A stretch of 64,000 nt of DNA from Aurelia coerulea. Its lineage: Eukaryota > Cnidaria > Scyphozoa > Semaeostomeae > Ulmaridae. Location of the stretch: assembly GCA_039566865.1 (NCBI GenBank), contig CM076958.1:6734501-6798500 (forward strand). Reading direction: 5' to 3'. Both the position numbers and the translations under genes were made by a program. Below are positions 10,273 to 21,433 of the stretch, piece by piece. The notes under the pieces were generated by a model. That model saw only the letters and a list, made by a program, of their open reading frames with translations, was not told the origin of the DNA and ran no database searches. Each line of letters begins with the position of its first letter. Position 1 is the stretch's first letter.

Positions 10273-10782
10273 CCCGGGGGGACCACTCCTATACTTTCCT
10301 ATAGTATCATGCTCGTACAAAGGCTTAACGTTTGCACCCTAAACGCTGACCTGTTTTAGCGAAATACATACCCTAATCGCGGAAAGTTTTCATGAGAACA
10401 TACCCTTTCCCGTGTCAAAATAGAACTTCTCTAATTCAGGTACCCTAATCCTGACAAATCAGTTACGAAATTTGCTAATATTGCCGGTGTGGTTTGAAAA
10501 GGAGGAACATGCTCTCGACTTCCTTCCCCATCTTATGCTGGCCTGATAAATTCTTTGACTCATTATGAATTCTTTTCTATAAATCATGACTAAAATATCA
10601 TTGTAGAACAATTTAAATTTATCAATTGCAGAAAAGTGCACCCTTTTTTTACATTTGGGTCGAATTGGCACCCCTAAACACGGGCCCGCGCGGGTCCGTG
10701 CCTACTTTCAAGAAAGGCACCCTTTCCCGCGCTTTTTTGTACGAGCATGATAACACATCAGGTACCAAGTGGTCCCCCCGGG
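10273..10782. mobile_element. G-rich TIR mini-transposon with internal subrepeats
   Basis: 510-bp element with ends CCCGGGGGGACCACT and AGTGGTCCCCCCGGG, flanked by an exact 8-bp duplication AACATTAG (10265-10272 and 10783-10790). A second inverted pair, CATGCTCGTACAAA / TTTGTACGAGCATG-like, lies just inside the ends. The interior repeats short blocks of the form ACCCTAATCSYG and ACCCTTTCCCG and ends in a GC palindrome near 10683. Eight-bp duplications suit hAT or P superfamilies; no transposase is present. Confidence 0.85.
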
Positions 10783-10790
10783 AACATTAG

Positions 10791-11039
10791 ACACTTAAAG
10801 TGACCAGCAGTCGAAGAAGGAAAATTTGTTAGGCTCCTAAAAGAACACCAAACTGACAAGTCGATTTAAAACCACAGGAACAAAAGGAAATACGTGGCTT
10901 TGGACATCAGACGACGGATGCGCCTTTTTGGAAACTGTTGACTGTTCGTTGCAATTTATTGCAGCTACCAACGCGTATGTTCTCTCCACTCACGGTTGCA
11001 GGTAAATCTCTTTTGTTTCTCATGCTCGTGTACAGGGCT
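10791..11039. other. Short non-coding gap
   Basis: Nothing recognised between the G-rich TIR element and the hAT element. Confidence 0.4.
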
Positions 11040-11047
11040 TAAAAAAC

Positions 11048-13111
11048 CAGGGGCGTAACTAGACCAATAATTTCGGAGGGGTGAAAAAGGTTTTTGCCCT
11101 GCAAAAAGTGAGTGGTGCCCTGCAGACCTCAAGGCAAACGTTCGTCTACTGTATATGTTGCTAGTAAAGGCTTTACCAATGTAAATTTGTCATTTAAGGA
11201 TGAGTCACTAAGCAATAGCAACAGAAAAAATATTTGAAACTTAACTGCTGTGCAATATCTATTTGTCTATACTGGACATGAATTATTTGATGTCAGTTTT
11301 GATTTGGCTTTGTAATAAAGTTTACATCTCGCGTCATATATGAGAGGCGGTGAGGGATGAGGGGGATGAGGGGCGCTTTTTTCGCCAAAAGAGGGGTGCC
11401 AAGCTGAGTTTTCATCGTGAAGGGAAGGGCAGTTGCCCCCATTTGCTCCCCCCTAAATCCGCCACTGATGGGCAGAAGGAAAATAACTTGCAAAAATGTC
11501 TTCAACTGTTTATTTGCTTGGCTTTTTCATTGGTGGCAGAGGCAAGCTTTCATATTTTCAGAATACTCAGCAATAAGAGAATCAAAGACCAAGCACATTT
11601 CCCTCTGGTAAAATTCTTGGCACGACAACACAGCCGTTGTTGCTAGATTTTCGTCAATTAGTCTGGGTGGACTTCTCACTCTGTAGTGACGTTAGTATTC
11701 TGATATCGGATTGATTTCTTGCTTTTCAGCAAAGGCAACCATAGAAGCCAGCTGCACATTCATTGCCGTTTCATCATTTCATATTTCCTCCAGATTCTCT
11801 ACAGTTGCATCAATGAGCTTTAACTTTTATTTTAATTTTCAAGTCTACTACATCTGCATTCACTACTTCATCAATCGTTCTTGAGATGCATTCATAGCTT
11901 CGCCAGACTGAATCAATTGATTGTGCGCAGAGAAACTTTTTTGAAAAAATTCTCAGGTTCAGGGAATTCTCTACCTTTTTCATGGTATTTCCAAAAACTT
12001 TGTATCGTTTACAGCTTCCACTTAAAAATACGCAAATATCTTCCAGTCCTGCATGCATGGAGGTCACAACAGCGCTCCGCTGGCAGCAGTACTCGTTAAA
12101 GGTATTGGATCGAGGCCCCTGGCAGGGAATGGGGAATGTAAGGTACCGATCTGTCCAACATGTCCTGTAAACAACGCTGAGTACCCTTGATCCGTCCAGA
12201 CATCGACGCAGCAAAATCATAGGTTTGGAGAGATTAACCATCAATACCAATGCCATTGTCCTCAAGTGAAGCAAGAACATCTTTGGTTGTGTCTTTTCCA
12301 TGCTTATCAATGCATTCTTTCATTTCAACAACTCTCTCGCGTGAAGCTCCGTCATTGGCAACGAACCTTGAGGCTACAATCAATTTATCTTAGTGCCCTT
12401 TCTATTTTCAGCAAGTGCCCCTTTGGCTTAATGAAAAAAGTACCCTTGACGTGTCGTGCCCCCACCCAGTTTGAGATGCTTCCTACGTTCCTGATTCCTG
12501 ATTGGCAGACACAGAGTGGATTCCTGGCGCAGCGATTTCAGTTTTTATCCTGCTTCTGCCTTCTGACATCCTCAGCAAGCAAATGCACCATCTCGTTTTG
12601 AGATCCTGCGCTGGTGTATTTAGTGCTCTAAGGCTTCAAACGTTTGTTTTCGAACCATTCCTTCAAAGTAGGACAATGCCTGGACATTAGATTGATCAAC
12701 TGAGCAAAGTTGCCATGAAAGACAGCGATTGCCTCGAAAGGGTTCTTGCCAAATAAAAAGGATTGGTTAATATAGTTAAATGAGTCCTGCACACAGCATT
12801 TTTGAAAGACCTTCTCTACCAAGCTGGAGATGTCAGTCACTACGACTAACCGGCAGTTATGTGCCCTTAATATTGGTGGGTTTTGCGTTTTGCCAGGTAA
12901 AATTTGCGTTTGAAACAATTCCAAAATTGACAACCGATTGCAAATTTCAAGACAGCTTAGCATGACTGCAAGACTTGTTACGCGGTTGCTGCGCTGTTAT
13001 AAAATTCTTCTTGGCGCCCTGCAAAATCTTCGATTGCCCTGTGAAATCCGCAATATTTGAGATTGGGGGGGTGTCACACCCCTCCATACCCCCCCTCAAT
13101 TTTCGCCCCTG
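11048..13111. mobile_element. hAT DNA transposon with decayed transposase
   Basis: The left end CAGGGGCGTAACTAG and right end CGCCCCTG form short inverted repeats, flanked by an exact 8-bp duplication TAAAAAAC (11040-11047 and 13112-13119). Both subterminal zones carry GCCCTGCA / TGCAGGGC-like and CACCCC-rich blocks. The interior carries a minus-strand hAT transposase relic. A second hAT-type end word (AAATCCGCCACTG, near 11455-11467) lies inside and may mark a further nested, truncated element. Confidence 0.85.
11810..12963 (-). pseudogene. hAT transposase relic (DUF4371/ZMYM-like)
   Basis: Minus-strand fragments in several frames. The clearest is the stretch with IPCQGPRSNTFNEYCCQRS and MHAGLEDICVFLSGSCKRYK, which matches the region after the catalytic core of ZMYM/DUF4371-type hAT transposases (often annotated as GTF2I-repeat-like proteins). 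A second fragment at 12628-12963 (VVTDISSLVEKVFQKCC, CPTLKEWFENKRLKP) fits the upstream part. Stops and shifts occur throughout, so the gene is dead. Family naming is from motif memory and should be tested by profile search. Confidence 0.6.
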
Positions 13112-13119
13112 TAAAAAAC

Positions 13120-13799
13120 GAAGTAGCATGGTAGCAGCGCTCCGAGGGAGGTAACCGAAATGCTTAAATTTCTCAGGAAGGAATAAGGGAAAAGGGAAAA
13201 TGGACAGATAGAAGAAGAAAAAGGTATACGATTGGGCGGTACACAGGGAGAGGAAAGTGTGTGAGAAGAAACGATGGTGTGCTTAGCTTGCTAACTCTTT
13301 TGATTTTGAGCCCTGCTCAAAGGTCAGAGATGCAAAAACGCTACACACCCACAAACCTGGTTTGGTGGAAGTTTTGAGCAAAATATCGAGGAAGGTTATT
13401 TCAAAAGATAAGAATATGGGAAAATTCAATTTGCAAGGCAGGAAGAGTCCAAGCCAATGTAAAGGTTGATGTCCCAAAAATTTTCTAACTGACGTTGATA
13501 ACAGAAGGAATACCACAAAATTGTAATATTTCCCATTTTCGCATTAGCAAACATTGGATCGAGAGAGACATTCTGAGCCAAGCTAGGTAGTGTTTCTACT
13601 CAAAATTTTTCTGAAGATGGTGGTGGTTCATATAAAGCTATTACAAATTGTTCGAAGTTGCCACTCTAGCATTGGCAAAAATGAGATCAGGAGAGCTGTT
13701 CTAAGCCAAAGTAAATGACGCGCCCTCAAAAATTTTCCCAGGGGTAAAAGACCCCTAATTTCAATGTCCCTAGTTAATCTAAACTGGCTACGCCAATGG
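13120..13799. other. Non-coding gap with a possible element end
   Basis: No gene. GGCTACGCCAATGG at about 13784-13797 looks like a hAT-type end (the reverse complement starts CCATTGGCGTAGCC), preceded by a CCCCTGGGAAAATTTT-like subterminal word, but no partner end or target duplication was found. Confidence 0.35.
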
Positions 13800-13839
13800 A
13801 AAATTCACTGAAATTCTTGAAAAAATCATCAATAATCGT

Positions 13840-14133
13840 TATGGATAAAGCTTTAACTGGGTGTGCGAACCACCTTTATCGGGCAAAAAAATGCCCTCAA
13901 TCGCGCAAAAATTTATGGTAAACAATGGAATTTGAGTGGGGCAGCCCCCATAGATTTTTTCTTTCCGTACGCTTATGGGAGTGCACATCCCGTCAGCAAA
14001 ATATGGCAAATTATACCAGGTACCACCCCCCCAGGTGCCAAACACAGGCAACTTATACCCCAACTTACCATGCTCGCCTGTCGGATCATTAATGGGCTTT
14101 GCCCCCCCACCGACAATTCCTAGCTACGCCTCT
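13840..14133. mobile_element. Truncated hAT-like element, right end only
   Basis: Sequence ending CCTAGCTACGCCTCTG at 14133, the reverse complement of CAGAGGCGTAGCTAGG, a common hAT/MITE terminus. C-runs and GGGGCAGCCCCC-type words precede it. No left end or matching 8-bp duplication was found. Confidence 0.4.
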
Positions 14134-16377
14134 GATGGCCCTTAGAAACCAGCCTCGCTCTCGTATTTTTTCAAAATGGTGACTGCATTGACTGGAGGAG
14201 CAACAAAATTATCTTACGTGCTTGCATGCCTCCAAATGAGGAGGATACGTTATACGTTATGTTACATTTCATTTAGAAAATAGACAAGAAACTGTTCAGC
14301 TTTAAATTTTTCCAATGTCACCCTTCAGTAAATTATCTCCAGGGCGATGCGAAGCATCCTAAACTTAGGGAGGGGGGGGTATGAAATTTCAAGAGGAACT
14401 TCTTTAGTTAGCTAAAGGAGGCCCGGGGGAACGTCATTATTTGGTCATATGGTAGTGTGCGCTAGATTTATGACGATTAGATCCTTGCATCCCTGCGGTA
14501 CACCTTGCTCAACGGGAACTCATAATGAAACAATGAAAAAGCTGACCCTATTTTGTCCAAACATTTTGGGAAATATTTTTGCGAAACCTCTAAGGACTGT
14601 CTTTGTGTTGTAATGCATTGAATTGAAGAACAAAACTCTCTCCTCTCGCTTATTTCAGGACCTTGGATTGGTTTCCCTAGAGACATTCTAAAGTCCAACG
14701 TCCACAGCAAGACTTCGCTCGTTCTTTTCAAGTAGGGCGAACGCGGACATAAAAACAAAGCAGTAAGTTCTAAAAATAAGTTTAGGATCAGCTTTTTCAG
14801 AGTAATAATATGAGCCCAATATGAGTCTCTGTTGACCGAAGCACCATCTTTAAGTCAAAGAGCACAGGGAAACAAGAAACTCATCGTCAGAAGTCTATCA
14901 TATTCCTCCGTATCTAATTAGACTGATGATATTGTCGTAGTTATCGCTATTGAAACACTGCAGGACGCTCCTAACTTCGAGTTTCCGTTGGTCAACATCA
15001 ATCAATCGAATTTGCAGAGATTCTAATGGCGTTGTATTTGGTTGTATACTTTGTACATGACTGTGTATAGCAGCCTCGTTCCCAAGGGCGTTCAAAAGCG
15101 AAAAAGTCAGTCCAAAAATATAACCGTAATAATATGAGTCCCAGTATGAGCGGTCTCGGTCTGGTGTAATAGTCTCGTTTTGAATAGCGATTACTGGGAC
15201 TCATGGTAATCAGTCTAGTATCTAATAACGAGTGGCCTGTTTTCAAAGCTTTACTGATGGTGTTGTTTCTGTAAGTTTCTGTCCGCATTCCCGCTTCATA
15301 ACTGTTATTTTATTTTGGCGCCGAAATGAAACACGCATGCACACACGCGTTACGTAGACTGATTATATGTTCGTAGGTTATAGCTATTGATAGACTGATG
15401 GACGCTATAACTACGACTCATGGACTTACGCTGCCAGAAACGGACATGGCCTAAATCACCTGCCATTTTTTCTCAAAACCACCGACCCTAAAATGCCGCA
15501 CTATCTAAGAATCACACGATGAGTAACGACTGCATGTAAGTACATGAATAATATCTTACTGAGTCCTTGGAGTCTCTCTTTGTGCTATGTGCTCCTTCGC
15601 ATCATCAGAACATAACAGTCGCGTTTACGGGTTTTATATGACGAGTTCGTCATTTAAGGATATACTATTCTATACAATTTGGTTTGAAGACGCCTTCTAT
15701 AAACATAGCAATGCAACAATTGGCTGGCATTTGCCCACAAGGTGTCTAAAACCCATGTAGATAAAAAACAGATGAGAAGAATTCAGTTTAATGACATTCT
15801 GGAGGGGGCTCTGCAATTCCTCGAAGTTTAGTGACTTAGTACATAAAAAGCAATGAATGGTGGAGGAAAGGGAGGCAACTATGACCGATAACGGCAAGGA
15901 TATCAACAATAACAAAATGAACAGGTACAAGCTGGCGAAAGAGTAGAAAGAGCAAAACAAAAAATCACCAACAGAGAAGTTTAAGCAGGCCAGCACTTGG
16001 AAAATAGCCTTAATTGATGCAATTCCTGCACGCCATTGTTCAGTCCCTATGGGCATAGGATCGAAGTATGATCTATTCCACCAGATGCAGAGTGGGTAAT
16101 GTTTGCGGTCATGAAGTACTTGCTGCAGCGATCAAAGGGAAAACTATACAAAAATATCACAAAATAGTACTGATACGAAACACAAGATAAAAGATCGATA
16201 ATGAAGAATGGTAAATCAACGCCATGGGAGTAAAGAAGTGCAATTGGATCGCAGGTTCTAATAAATTTCCTTTGCGACAAATTGGTTTTCCAAAGGACAA
16301 AAAGTTTTGAATGTAACATATTTTTGAGAATATCGAGCTAATTATCTTGGGATGCTCTGGTAGTATATTTTGGTGTG
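14134..16377. other. Non-coding region with short inverted and direct repeats
   Basis: No gene recognised. TAATAATATGAG words recur near 14806 and 15126. GAGTCCCAGTATGAG near 15135 pairs with ACTGGGACTCAT near 15191 as a hairpin about 60 bp across. Related words (AGACTGAT, TAGCTATTGA, GGACGCT) recur near 14920 and 15356. It looks like decayed mobile DNA; no clean ends were found. Confidence 0.35.
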
Positions 16378-16381
16378 TTAA

Positions 16382-17540
16382 GGTAACTCTGCTTTCCGCT
16401 CTAGTGCACAGCGAAATGCCGTTTCGCAAAACCACTCTCCTCAGAAAACAGTTAATTTCTCCAATATTATTCGGCCTATCGAGAAGCAGTAAAAAGGATG
16501 TTGTTCTGTATAATCTGGGCAATCGAAAGATGTATAAATCGCAATGTTTCCGTCAACCCTGGTTTCGGAAATCCTAGTTCAAATCTTTTTGCTAATTTCA
16601 GAAGAGTGGATTTATCTCCAAAACTACTCGAAAAAAGTTCGATTTTTTTTCGTTACATCTTTAGCTAGGTTGTTGATTTACAACTTTGCCAAGTCTGATT
16701 GAAAAAGCTAGGCTAGATTTCCTGCAATTGAATTTCGTATTTCTGTTTACTTTTCGACAGCGAAATGGAGAAACCTTGGTCAACAGATTACCATGCTATG
16801 AAGCACGCTTGCAAACGCTCAGGCTTGAAATAACTTTCAGAAGTTTTTCCATTGGCAAACAAATGAACGTCATCTTTTGGGAATACCATAAGCAAGTCTC
16901 AAAAGACATCCTTAGTGCGCTTGTAAAAGTATCATTTGCATCTATTGATTAAAAATTACTGACTTTTACCAGCAACTTCACGAAACCGTGCTTTGGGTGT
17001 CTTTCGAGACTTTCGTAAGCATTCGCAGATTATCAGTTTCTTTTTAGAGTCCACAATGAGCATACATCTTAGATCAAGAACGAATTTTTTTACAAAAACA
17101 TTCTACGGGCGTTCAAATCGTTCTGCATGGGCTAAACTGTTGACCAACGCTTTTCCCCTTCGATGTCGAAAAGTAAACAGAAATGTAAAATTCGATTGCA
17201 GGAAATCTAGCCTAGCTTTTCAATCAGACTTGGCAAAGTTGTAGATCAACTACTTAGCTAATGATGGAGCGAAAAAAAATCGAAACTTTTTCGAGTAGTT
17301 TTGGAGGTAAATCCACTTTTCTGAAATCAGCAAAAAGATTTGAACTAGGATTTCCGAAACCAGGGTTGACGGAAACATTGCGATTTATACATCTTTCGAT
17401 TGCCCAGATTATACAGAACAACATCCTTTTTACTGCTTTTCGATAGGCCGAATAATATTGGAGAAATTAACTGTTTTCTGAGGAGAGTGGTTTTGCAAAA
17501 CGGCATTTCGCTGTGCACTAGAGCGGAAAGCAGAGTTACC
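16382..17540. mobile_element. Foldback element, copy A (TTAA duplication, long TIRs)
   Basis: 1159-bp element flanked by TTAA (16378-16381 and 17541-17544). The left arm begins GGTAACTCTGCTTTCCGC and the right arm is its inverted copy, with similarity extending about 420 bp inward on each side; the arms encode the same peptide on opposite strands, which is an artefact of the palindrome. A central loop of roughly 320 bp is not shared between arms. Copy B at 19384-20563 is the same family. No transposase is encoded. Confidence 0.9.
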
Positions 17541-17544
17541 TTAA

Positions 17545-17934
17545 GAATCACCTTTCCAAAGGTTTGGTTGACAAGGTGTATTTTCTGATGGAGGCAATAT
17601 GTTTAATTTAGATACAACAATTCATGGCATCCCTTGGGGCCTCTACTAAACGCAGACAACACAATGAAAAGTTCGTTTGAGTATGTCTCACATGTCTCAA
17701 AACATATATCAGATGATATTTTTAACATTTCGATTTGTGAACTTCCCATCTGATATCTATTTTGAGTTCTACTCTTACAATCAAGGAGACCGAGGGAGGG
17801 CATGTCATTCAAGAGGAATCGTTTCAAGGCATCCCTTGGGACTGCTAAATAGTAGCATAGTGCTCTTTACCCAAACTGCAAGTAATAACAATAAAATAAA
17901 ATAAATAATAGGCCTAACATGAAGAATTTAATAA
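17545..17934. other. Non-coding gap
   Basis: No gene. The word GGCATCCCTTGGG occurs twice in direct orientation (about 17624 and 17828), with no further structure seen. An A-rich stretch with AATAAAATAAAATAAATAATAGG precedes the end of the ORF1 gene. Confidence 0.35.
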
Positions 17935-18795
17935 TTACATATTGTCAAGTTTATCCAGTTTCTCGTCTAAATCATTGATGGAAGTGAAGAAGATAAATCC
18001 TTTATTACCTTTCAGTTTCACAGAGAGATTGCAATTTATATCAGCGAACGCGAATTCGCATTTTCCGTGATTTTTGACCAAATCCTGTGCCTTTATCAAC
18101 GCATCTAGGCGTTTTTTGGTTAAGTCAAGCCGGACCTTGACATTAGAATTACCGGAAAGATTTTTCCGCGCTCTGTACACTTTTTTGCGATCTCTGAAGG
18201 AGTTGAAGCGCACTATCATTTGCTGACTGCGACTTCCTGCGTCTGTGACCTTCACGGGCCCAATTCTGTGTGCCCGATCAACAGATTCAACACCAACTCC
18301 ACAATCGAGATCATGAAGCACTTTCTCAACTTTTTTCATGCATGCTTCCTTTTCTCCTTGAGGGGGTAACTCGATGTTGTTAAGTCTCAAACATTGACGA
18401 CGACTGTATTGTTCCTCATCATCAATGTGATGTTCCAGATTCTCCATTACCTCAATTCTCTCTTCCAGGTATTTAACTCGTTCTTCCAATGCAACAACTG
18501 TATCATCGTCTACGGCAAGGTTGTCAACACGCTCCTCTAACTCCTTTATTCTCGCTTTTTGAATCTCAAATTTCTCATTAAGGTTTTTCATTATATCTTC
18601 TTCAACTTTCAGGAGGAAATCTTTGAGGTCATCTCTTGTTGGTAAATTAGAAATTTCACTTTGAATAGGAGCCAGAGCCAGTGCTTCCTGTATGAGTTCT
18701 TTGAATTCTTTTCGATGCTCCATTACGTAGGCCTTTGCCAATTTTTGAAGCCTCGTCGTTGTTCCTGACTTCTCACTCATTAATGCCAGATTCAA
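17935..18795 (-). CDS. LINE ORF1 protein (coiled coil plus RRM-like domain)
   Basis: 286-codon intact frame; the second ATG (18780, MSEKSGTTT) is an equally plausible start. A long heptad-rich coiled coil covers roughly residues 75-135 (KARIKELEERVDNL, ALEERVKYLEERIEVMENL). Next come DDEEQYSRRQCLRLNNIEL and VDRAHRIG, then QMIVRFNSFRDRKKVYRARKNL, the signature of the RRM-like domain and start of the C-terminal domain in L1-type and some other LINE ORF1 proteins. It would bind element RNA as a trimer or multimer. No EN-RT ORF follows on this strand: downstream (below 17935) is non-coding, so this is an isolated 5' part or a retained ORF1. Confidence 0.8.
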   Translation of the reverse strand: MNLALMSEKSGTTTRLQKLAKAYVMEHRKEFKELIQEALALAPIQSEISNLPTRDDLKDFLLKVEEDIMKNLNEKFEIQKARIKELEERVDNLAVDDDTVVALEERVKYLEERIEVMENLEHHIDDEEQYSRRQCLRLNNIELPPQGEKEACMKKVEKVLHDLDCGVGVESVDRAHRIGPVKVTDAGSRSQQMIVRFNSFRDRKKVYRARKNLSGNSNVKVRLDLTKKRLDALIKAQDLVKNHGKCEFAFADINCNLSVKLKGNKGFIFFTSINDLDEKLDKLDNM

Positions 18796-18949
18796 TTTAT
18801 TTCCATTTAGTTAACATAATGAAACAAACACTCAACCAATTACTTAAAACCATTGATATTTCTGAACCCTACGCTATGCTGAGTGCTAAATTCATTCCAG
18901 AACGGAGCGCAGAGAAACACGTGTGCACTCCACCATGACAGATGCAAGT

Positions 18950-19078
18950 ATCCACGCGAGCTCTCAGAAGATAGCGATTATTCATACTCAGACTCGGATT
19001 CTGGTGCAGATGATGAAGTCGAAAATGGTGACTTAAACAGATACGACCTAGAAGGCAGAGACAACAGTGATACTTACC
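18950..19078 (+). other. Possible acidic Ser/Asp-rich coding segment, unidentified
   Basis: An open plus-strand frame encodes a strongly acidic stretch (ELSEDSDYSYSDSDSGADDE followed by VENGDLNRYDLEGRDNSD). Composition bias of this kind is rare in random sequence, but the segment is short, has no start I trust and no clear splice acceptor. It could be an orphan exon, or chance on the strand opposite the LINE 5' region. I do not recognise it. Confidence 0.25.
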
Positions 19079-19156
19079 AGACACCGTCCCTTGGGGTGCA
19101 TTACGTGTTTAGTTATCGTTTATTAATATAACTTCCGTTTATTTAGAAAGAGGGAA

Positions 19157-20790
19157 ATGAAGGGAACCAATTTTTCCTCAGCAAAATCGTTAGCCAAAAT
19201 TGAAAAACGACACAAAAGAGCATTGCAGTTCCTGCACAATTATCATGTGAGTTCTTATACTGTGCGATCAAAGTCCAAGAAATTTTCAATGAACATCAAT
19301 CGCCTAAGAACGCTTTGCATTGAGATCTATAAAACAATGCATAATCTGAACCCTCGTTTTATGCAAGATATATCTAAATTTAAGGTAACTCTGCTTTCCG
19401 CTCTAGTGCACAGCGAGATGCCGTTACGCAAAATCACTCTCCTCAGAAAACAGTTAATTTCTCCCATATTATTCGGCCTATCGAAAAACGGTAAAAAGGA
19501 TGTTGTTCTGTATAGTCTGGGCAATTGAAAGATGCATAAATCACAATGTTTCCGTCAACGCTGGCTTCGCAAATCCTAGTTCAAATCTTTTTGTTGGTTT
19601 TATAAAAGTGGATTTATCTCCAAAACTACTCGAAAAATGTTCGATTTTTTTTCGCTCCATCCTTAGCTAGGTAGTTGATCTACAACTTTGCCAAGTCTGA
19701 TTGAAAAAGCTAGGCTAGATTTCCTGCAATCGAATTTTATGTTTCTGTTTACTTTTCGACAGCGAAAGGGAGAAACCTTGGTCAACAGAATACCATGCTA
19801 TGCAGCACGCTTGCAAAAGCTCAGTCTTGAAATAACTGTCAGAAACGTTTCCATTGGCAAACAAATGGACGTCTTCTGTTGGGAATACCATACCCAAGTC
19901 TCAATGGACATCCTTAGTGCGCTCTTAAAAGTATCATTTGCACCTATTGATTGAGAGTTACTGACTGTTACCAGCAACTTCACAAAACCATGCTTTGGGT
20001 GTCTTTCGAGACTTTCGTAGACTTTCGTAAGCATTCACAAATCATCAATTTCTTTCAGAGTCCTTAGTGAGCATAGAATTGCAATGAGCACAGATCAAGA
20101 ATTAAATTTTTTTGCAAAAACATTCTACGGGCGTTCAAATCGTTCTACATGGGCTAAACTATTGACCAACGCTTTTCCCCTTCGATGTCGAAAAGTAAAC
20201 AGAAATATAAAATTCGATTGCAGAAAATCTAGCCTAGCTTTTTCAATCAGACTTGGCAAAGTTGTAGATCAACTACCTAGCTAAAGATGGAACGAAAAAA
20301 AATCGAAACTTTTTCGAGTAGTTTTGGAGATAAATCCACTTTTCTGAAATCAGCAAAAAGATTTGAGCAAAGATTTGCGAAGCCAGGATTGACGGAAACA
20401 TTGCGATTTATACATCTTTCGATTGCCCAGATTATACAGAACAAGATCCTTTTTACTGCTTTTCGATAGGCCGAATAATATTGGAGAAATTATCTGTTTT
20501 CTGAGGAGAGGGGTTTTGCCAAACGGCATCTCGCTGTGCACTAGAGCGGAAAGCAGAGTTACCTTAAATTTGGGGGCAGGGCCTCCAGGAACCAATTCGA
20601 TTTAGTACATTACAGACCAAATCAAGTCACTTTTGGATCAAATAGCTATAGATCGCTTGGACCAAAAATTTGGAACGGATTATCCAATGATTTCAAAACA
20701 GCCGAAAATTTGACCATTTTTAAAGGTTTGATAAAAAGCTGGGATGGACCTGAGTGTCAGTGTAATGCTTGCCGATTTGAAAATTGCTAA
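19157..20790 (+). pseudogene. LINE C reverse-transcriptase C-terminus, split by foldback copy B
   Basis: The left part (19157-19383) encodes SLAKIEKRHKRALQFLHNYH, RTLCIEIYKTMHNLNP and FMQDISKF. The right part (20568-20790) continues HYRPNQVTFGSNSYRSLGP, KIWNGLSNDFKTAENL and ends WDGPECQCNACRFENC with stop TAA at 20788. Together they match the C-terminus of the minus-strand LINE at 61908-62345 (shared RTLCIEIYK, RPNQVTFGSNS, GPECxCxAC). The foldback element between them carries a TTAA duplication. EN and RT cores are missing, so this is a 5'-truncated insertion. Confidence 0.85.
19384..20563. mobile_element. Foldback element, copy B (TTAA duplication, long TIRs)
   Basis: 1180-bp relative of copy A (16382-17540), flanked by TTAA at 19380-19383 and 20564-20567. 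Both arms start with the same GGTAACTCTGCTTTCCGC word. Copies A and B match along the whole length, including loop sequence, with scattered substitutions, so they moved as a unit rather than arising by local duplication of one arm. It interrupts the C-terminus of a LINE RT. Confidence 0.9.
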
Positions 20791-20793
20791 ACA

Positions 20794-21141
20794 ATGCCCT
20801 GTATCTTTCACTGAAATAATTATCCACTGTATCAAATGTATCATATATGTGTATATGTAGATATGTACAAAATAGAATGATAATATGCAAAAAATATTTC
20901 GTAAATTATTTAATGTTTACTTTTATTATAGTGTTTATTTTATTTATGTATATATTCGATTTAGATTAGTTACTTCATTATGTGTAGTAGCTAGAGAAAA
21001 TATCGAATTAAAATTAGTTGAGAAAAAAGAAACAAGAAACAAACCCCCTGCTATACACCCGTCCTTGCGTAGTCACGTGACTCAGTAGCAGTATTTATGT
21101 TTCGTTAGTCGAATATAGTAACTAACAATGTACCACCGAAT
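20794..21141. other. AT-rich 3' flank of LINE C
   Basis: Holds the probable 3' UTR and tail of LINE C (TATGTGTATATGTAGATATG near 20847), then AT-rich sequence with no gene. Confidence 0.4.
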
Positions 21142-21433
21142 GCACTCATCCAAATAAATAGATTCAGGCAGTTCAACAAACATAGAAATGCTTTCCTCGT
21201 TACCGGAAACCAATTTCATTCACGAACCAAAGGACTTTGTGCCACTTTGGACTTTGTACCAAAGATGATCGTTTGGTTGAATTGCTTCTTTTGTTGCCTG
21301 GACAAAGCATTTTACCATTAAACAATGGTTCTTCATAACCACCTTTAGTTCGTGAATGAAACTGGTTTCCGGTAACGAGGAAAACATTTCTTTGTTTGTT
21401 GAACAGCCTGAATCTATGAATTTGGATGAGTGC
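21142..21433. mobile_element. Palindromic MITE with about 90-bp TIRs
   Basis: Starts GCACTCATCCAAAT and ends ATTTGGATGAGTGC. Inverted similarity runs about 90 bp inward on each side, including CTCGTTACCGGAAACC paired with GGTTTCCGGTAACGAG and TTCATTCACGAAC paired with GTTCGTGAATGAA. The loop is about 110 bp. A target duplication was not clear, so the exact ends are uncertain by a few bases. Confidence 0.75.

Noticed and set aside
14134..16377. Host gene in the 14-16 kb gap
   Set aside because: No frame shows protein-like composition with splice sites; only repeats were seen.
16347..17551. Two opposite-strand proteins sharing the peptide LLSALVHSEMPF
   Set aside because: They are the two arms of one inverted repeat read on opposite strands, and the same peptide appears in copy B; no independent evidence of coding.
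20881..21088. Small protein with hydrophobic start (MQKIFRKLFNVYFYY)
   Set aside because: AT-rich LINE tail; composition explains the residues and there is no support for translation.
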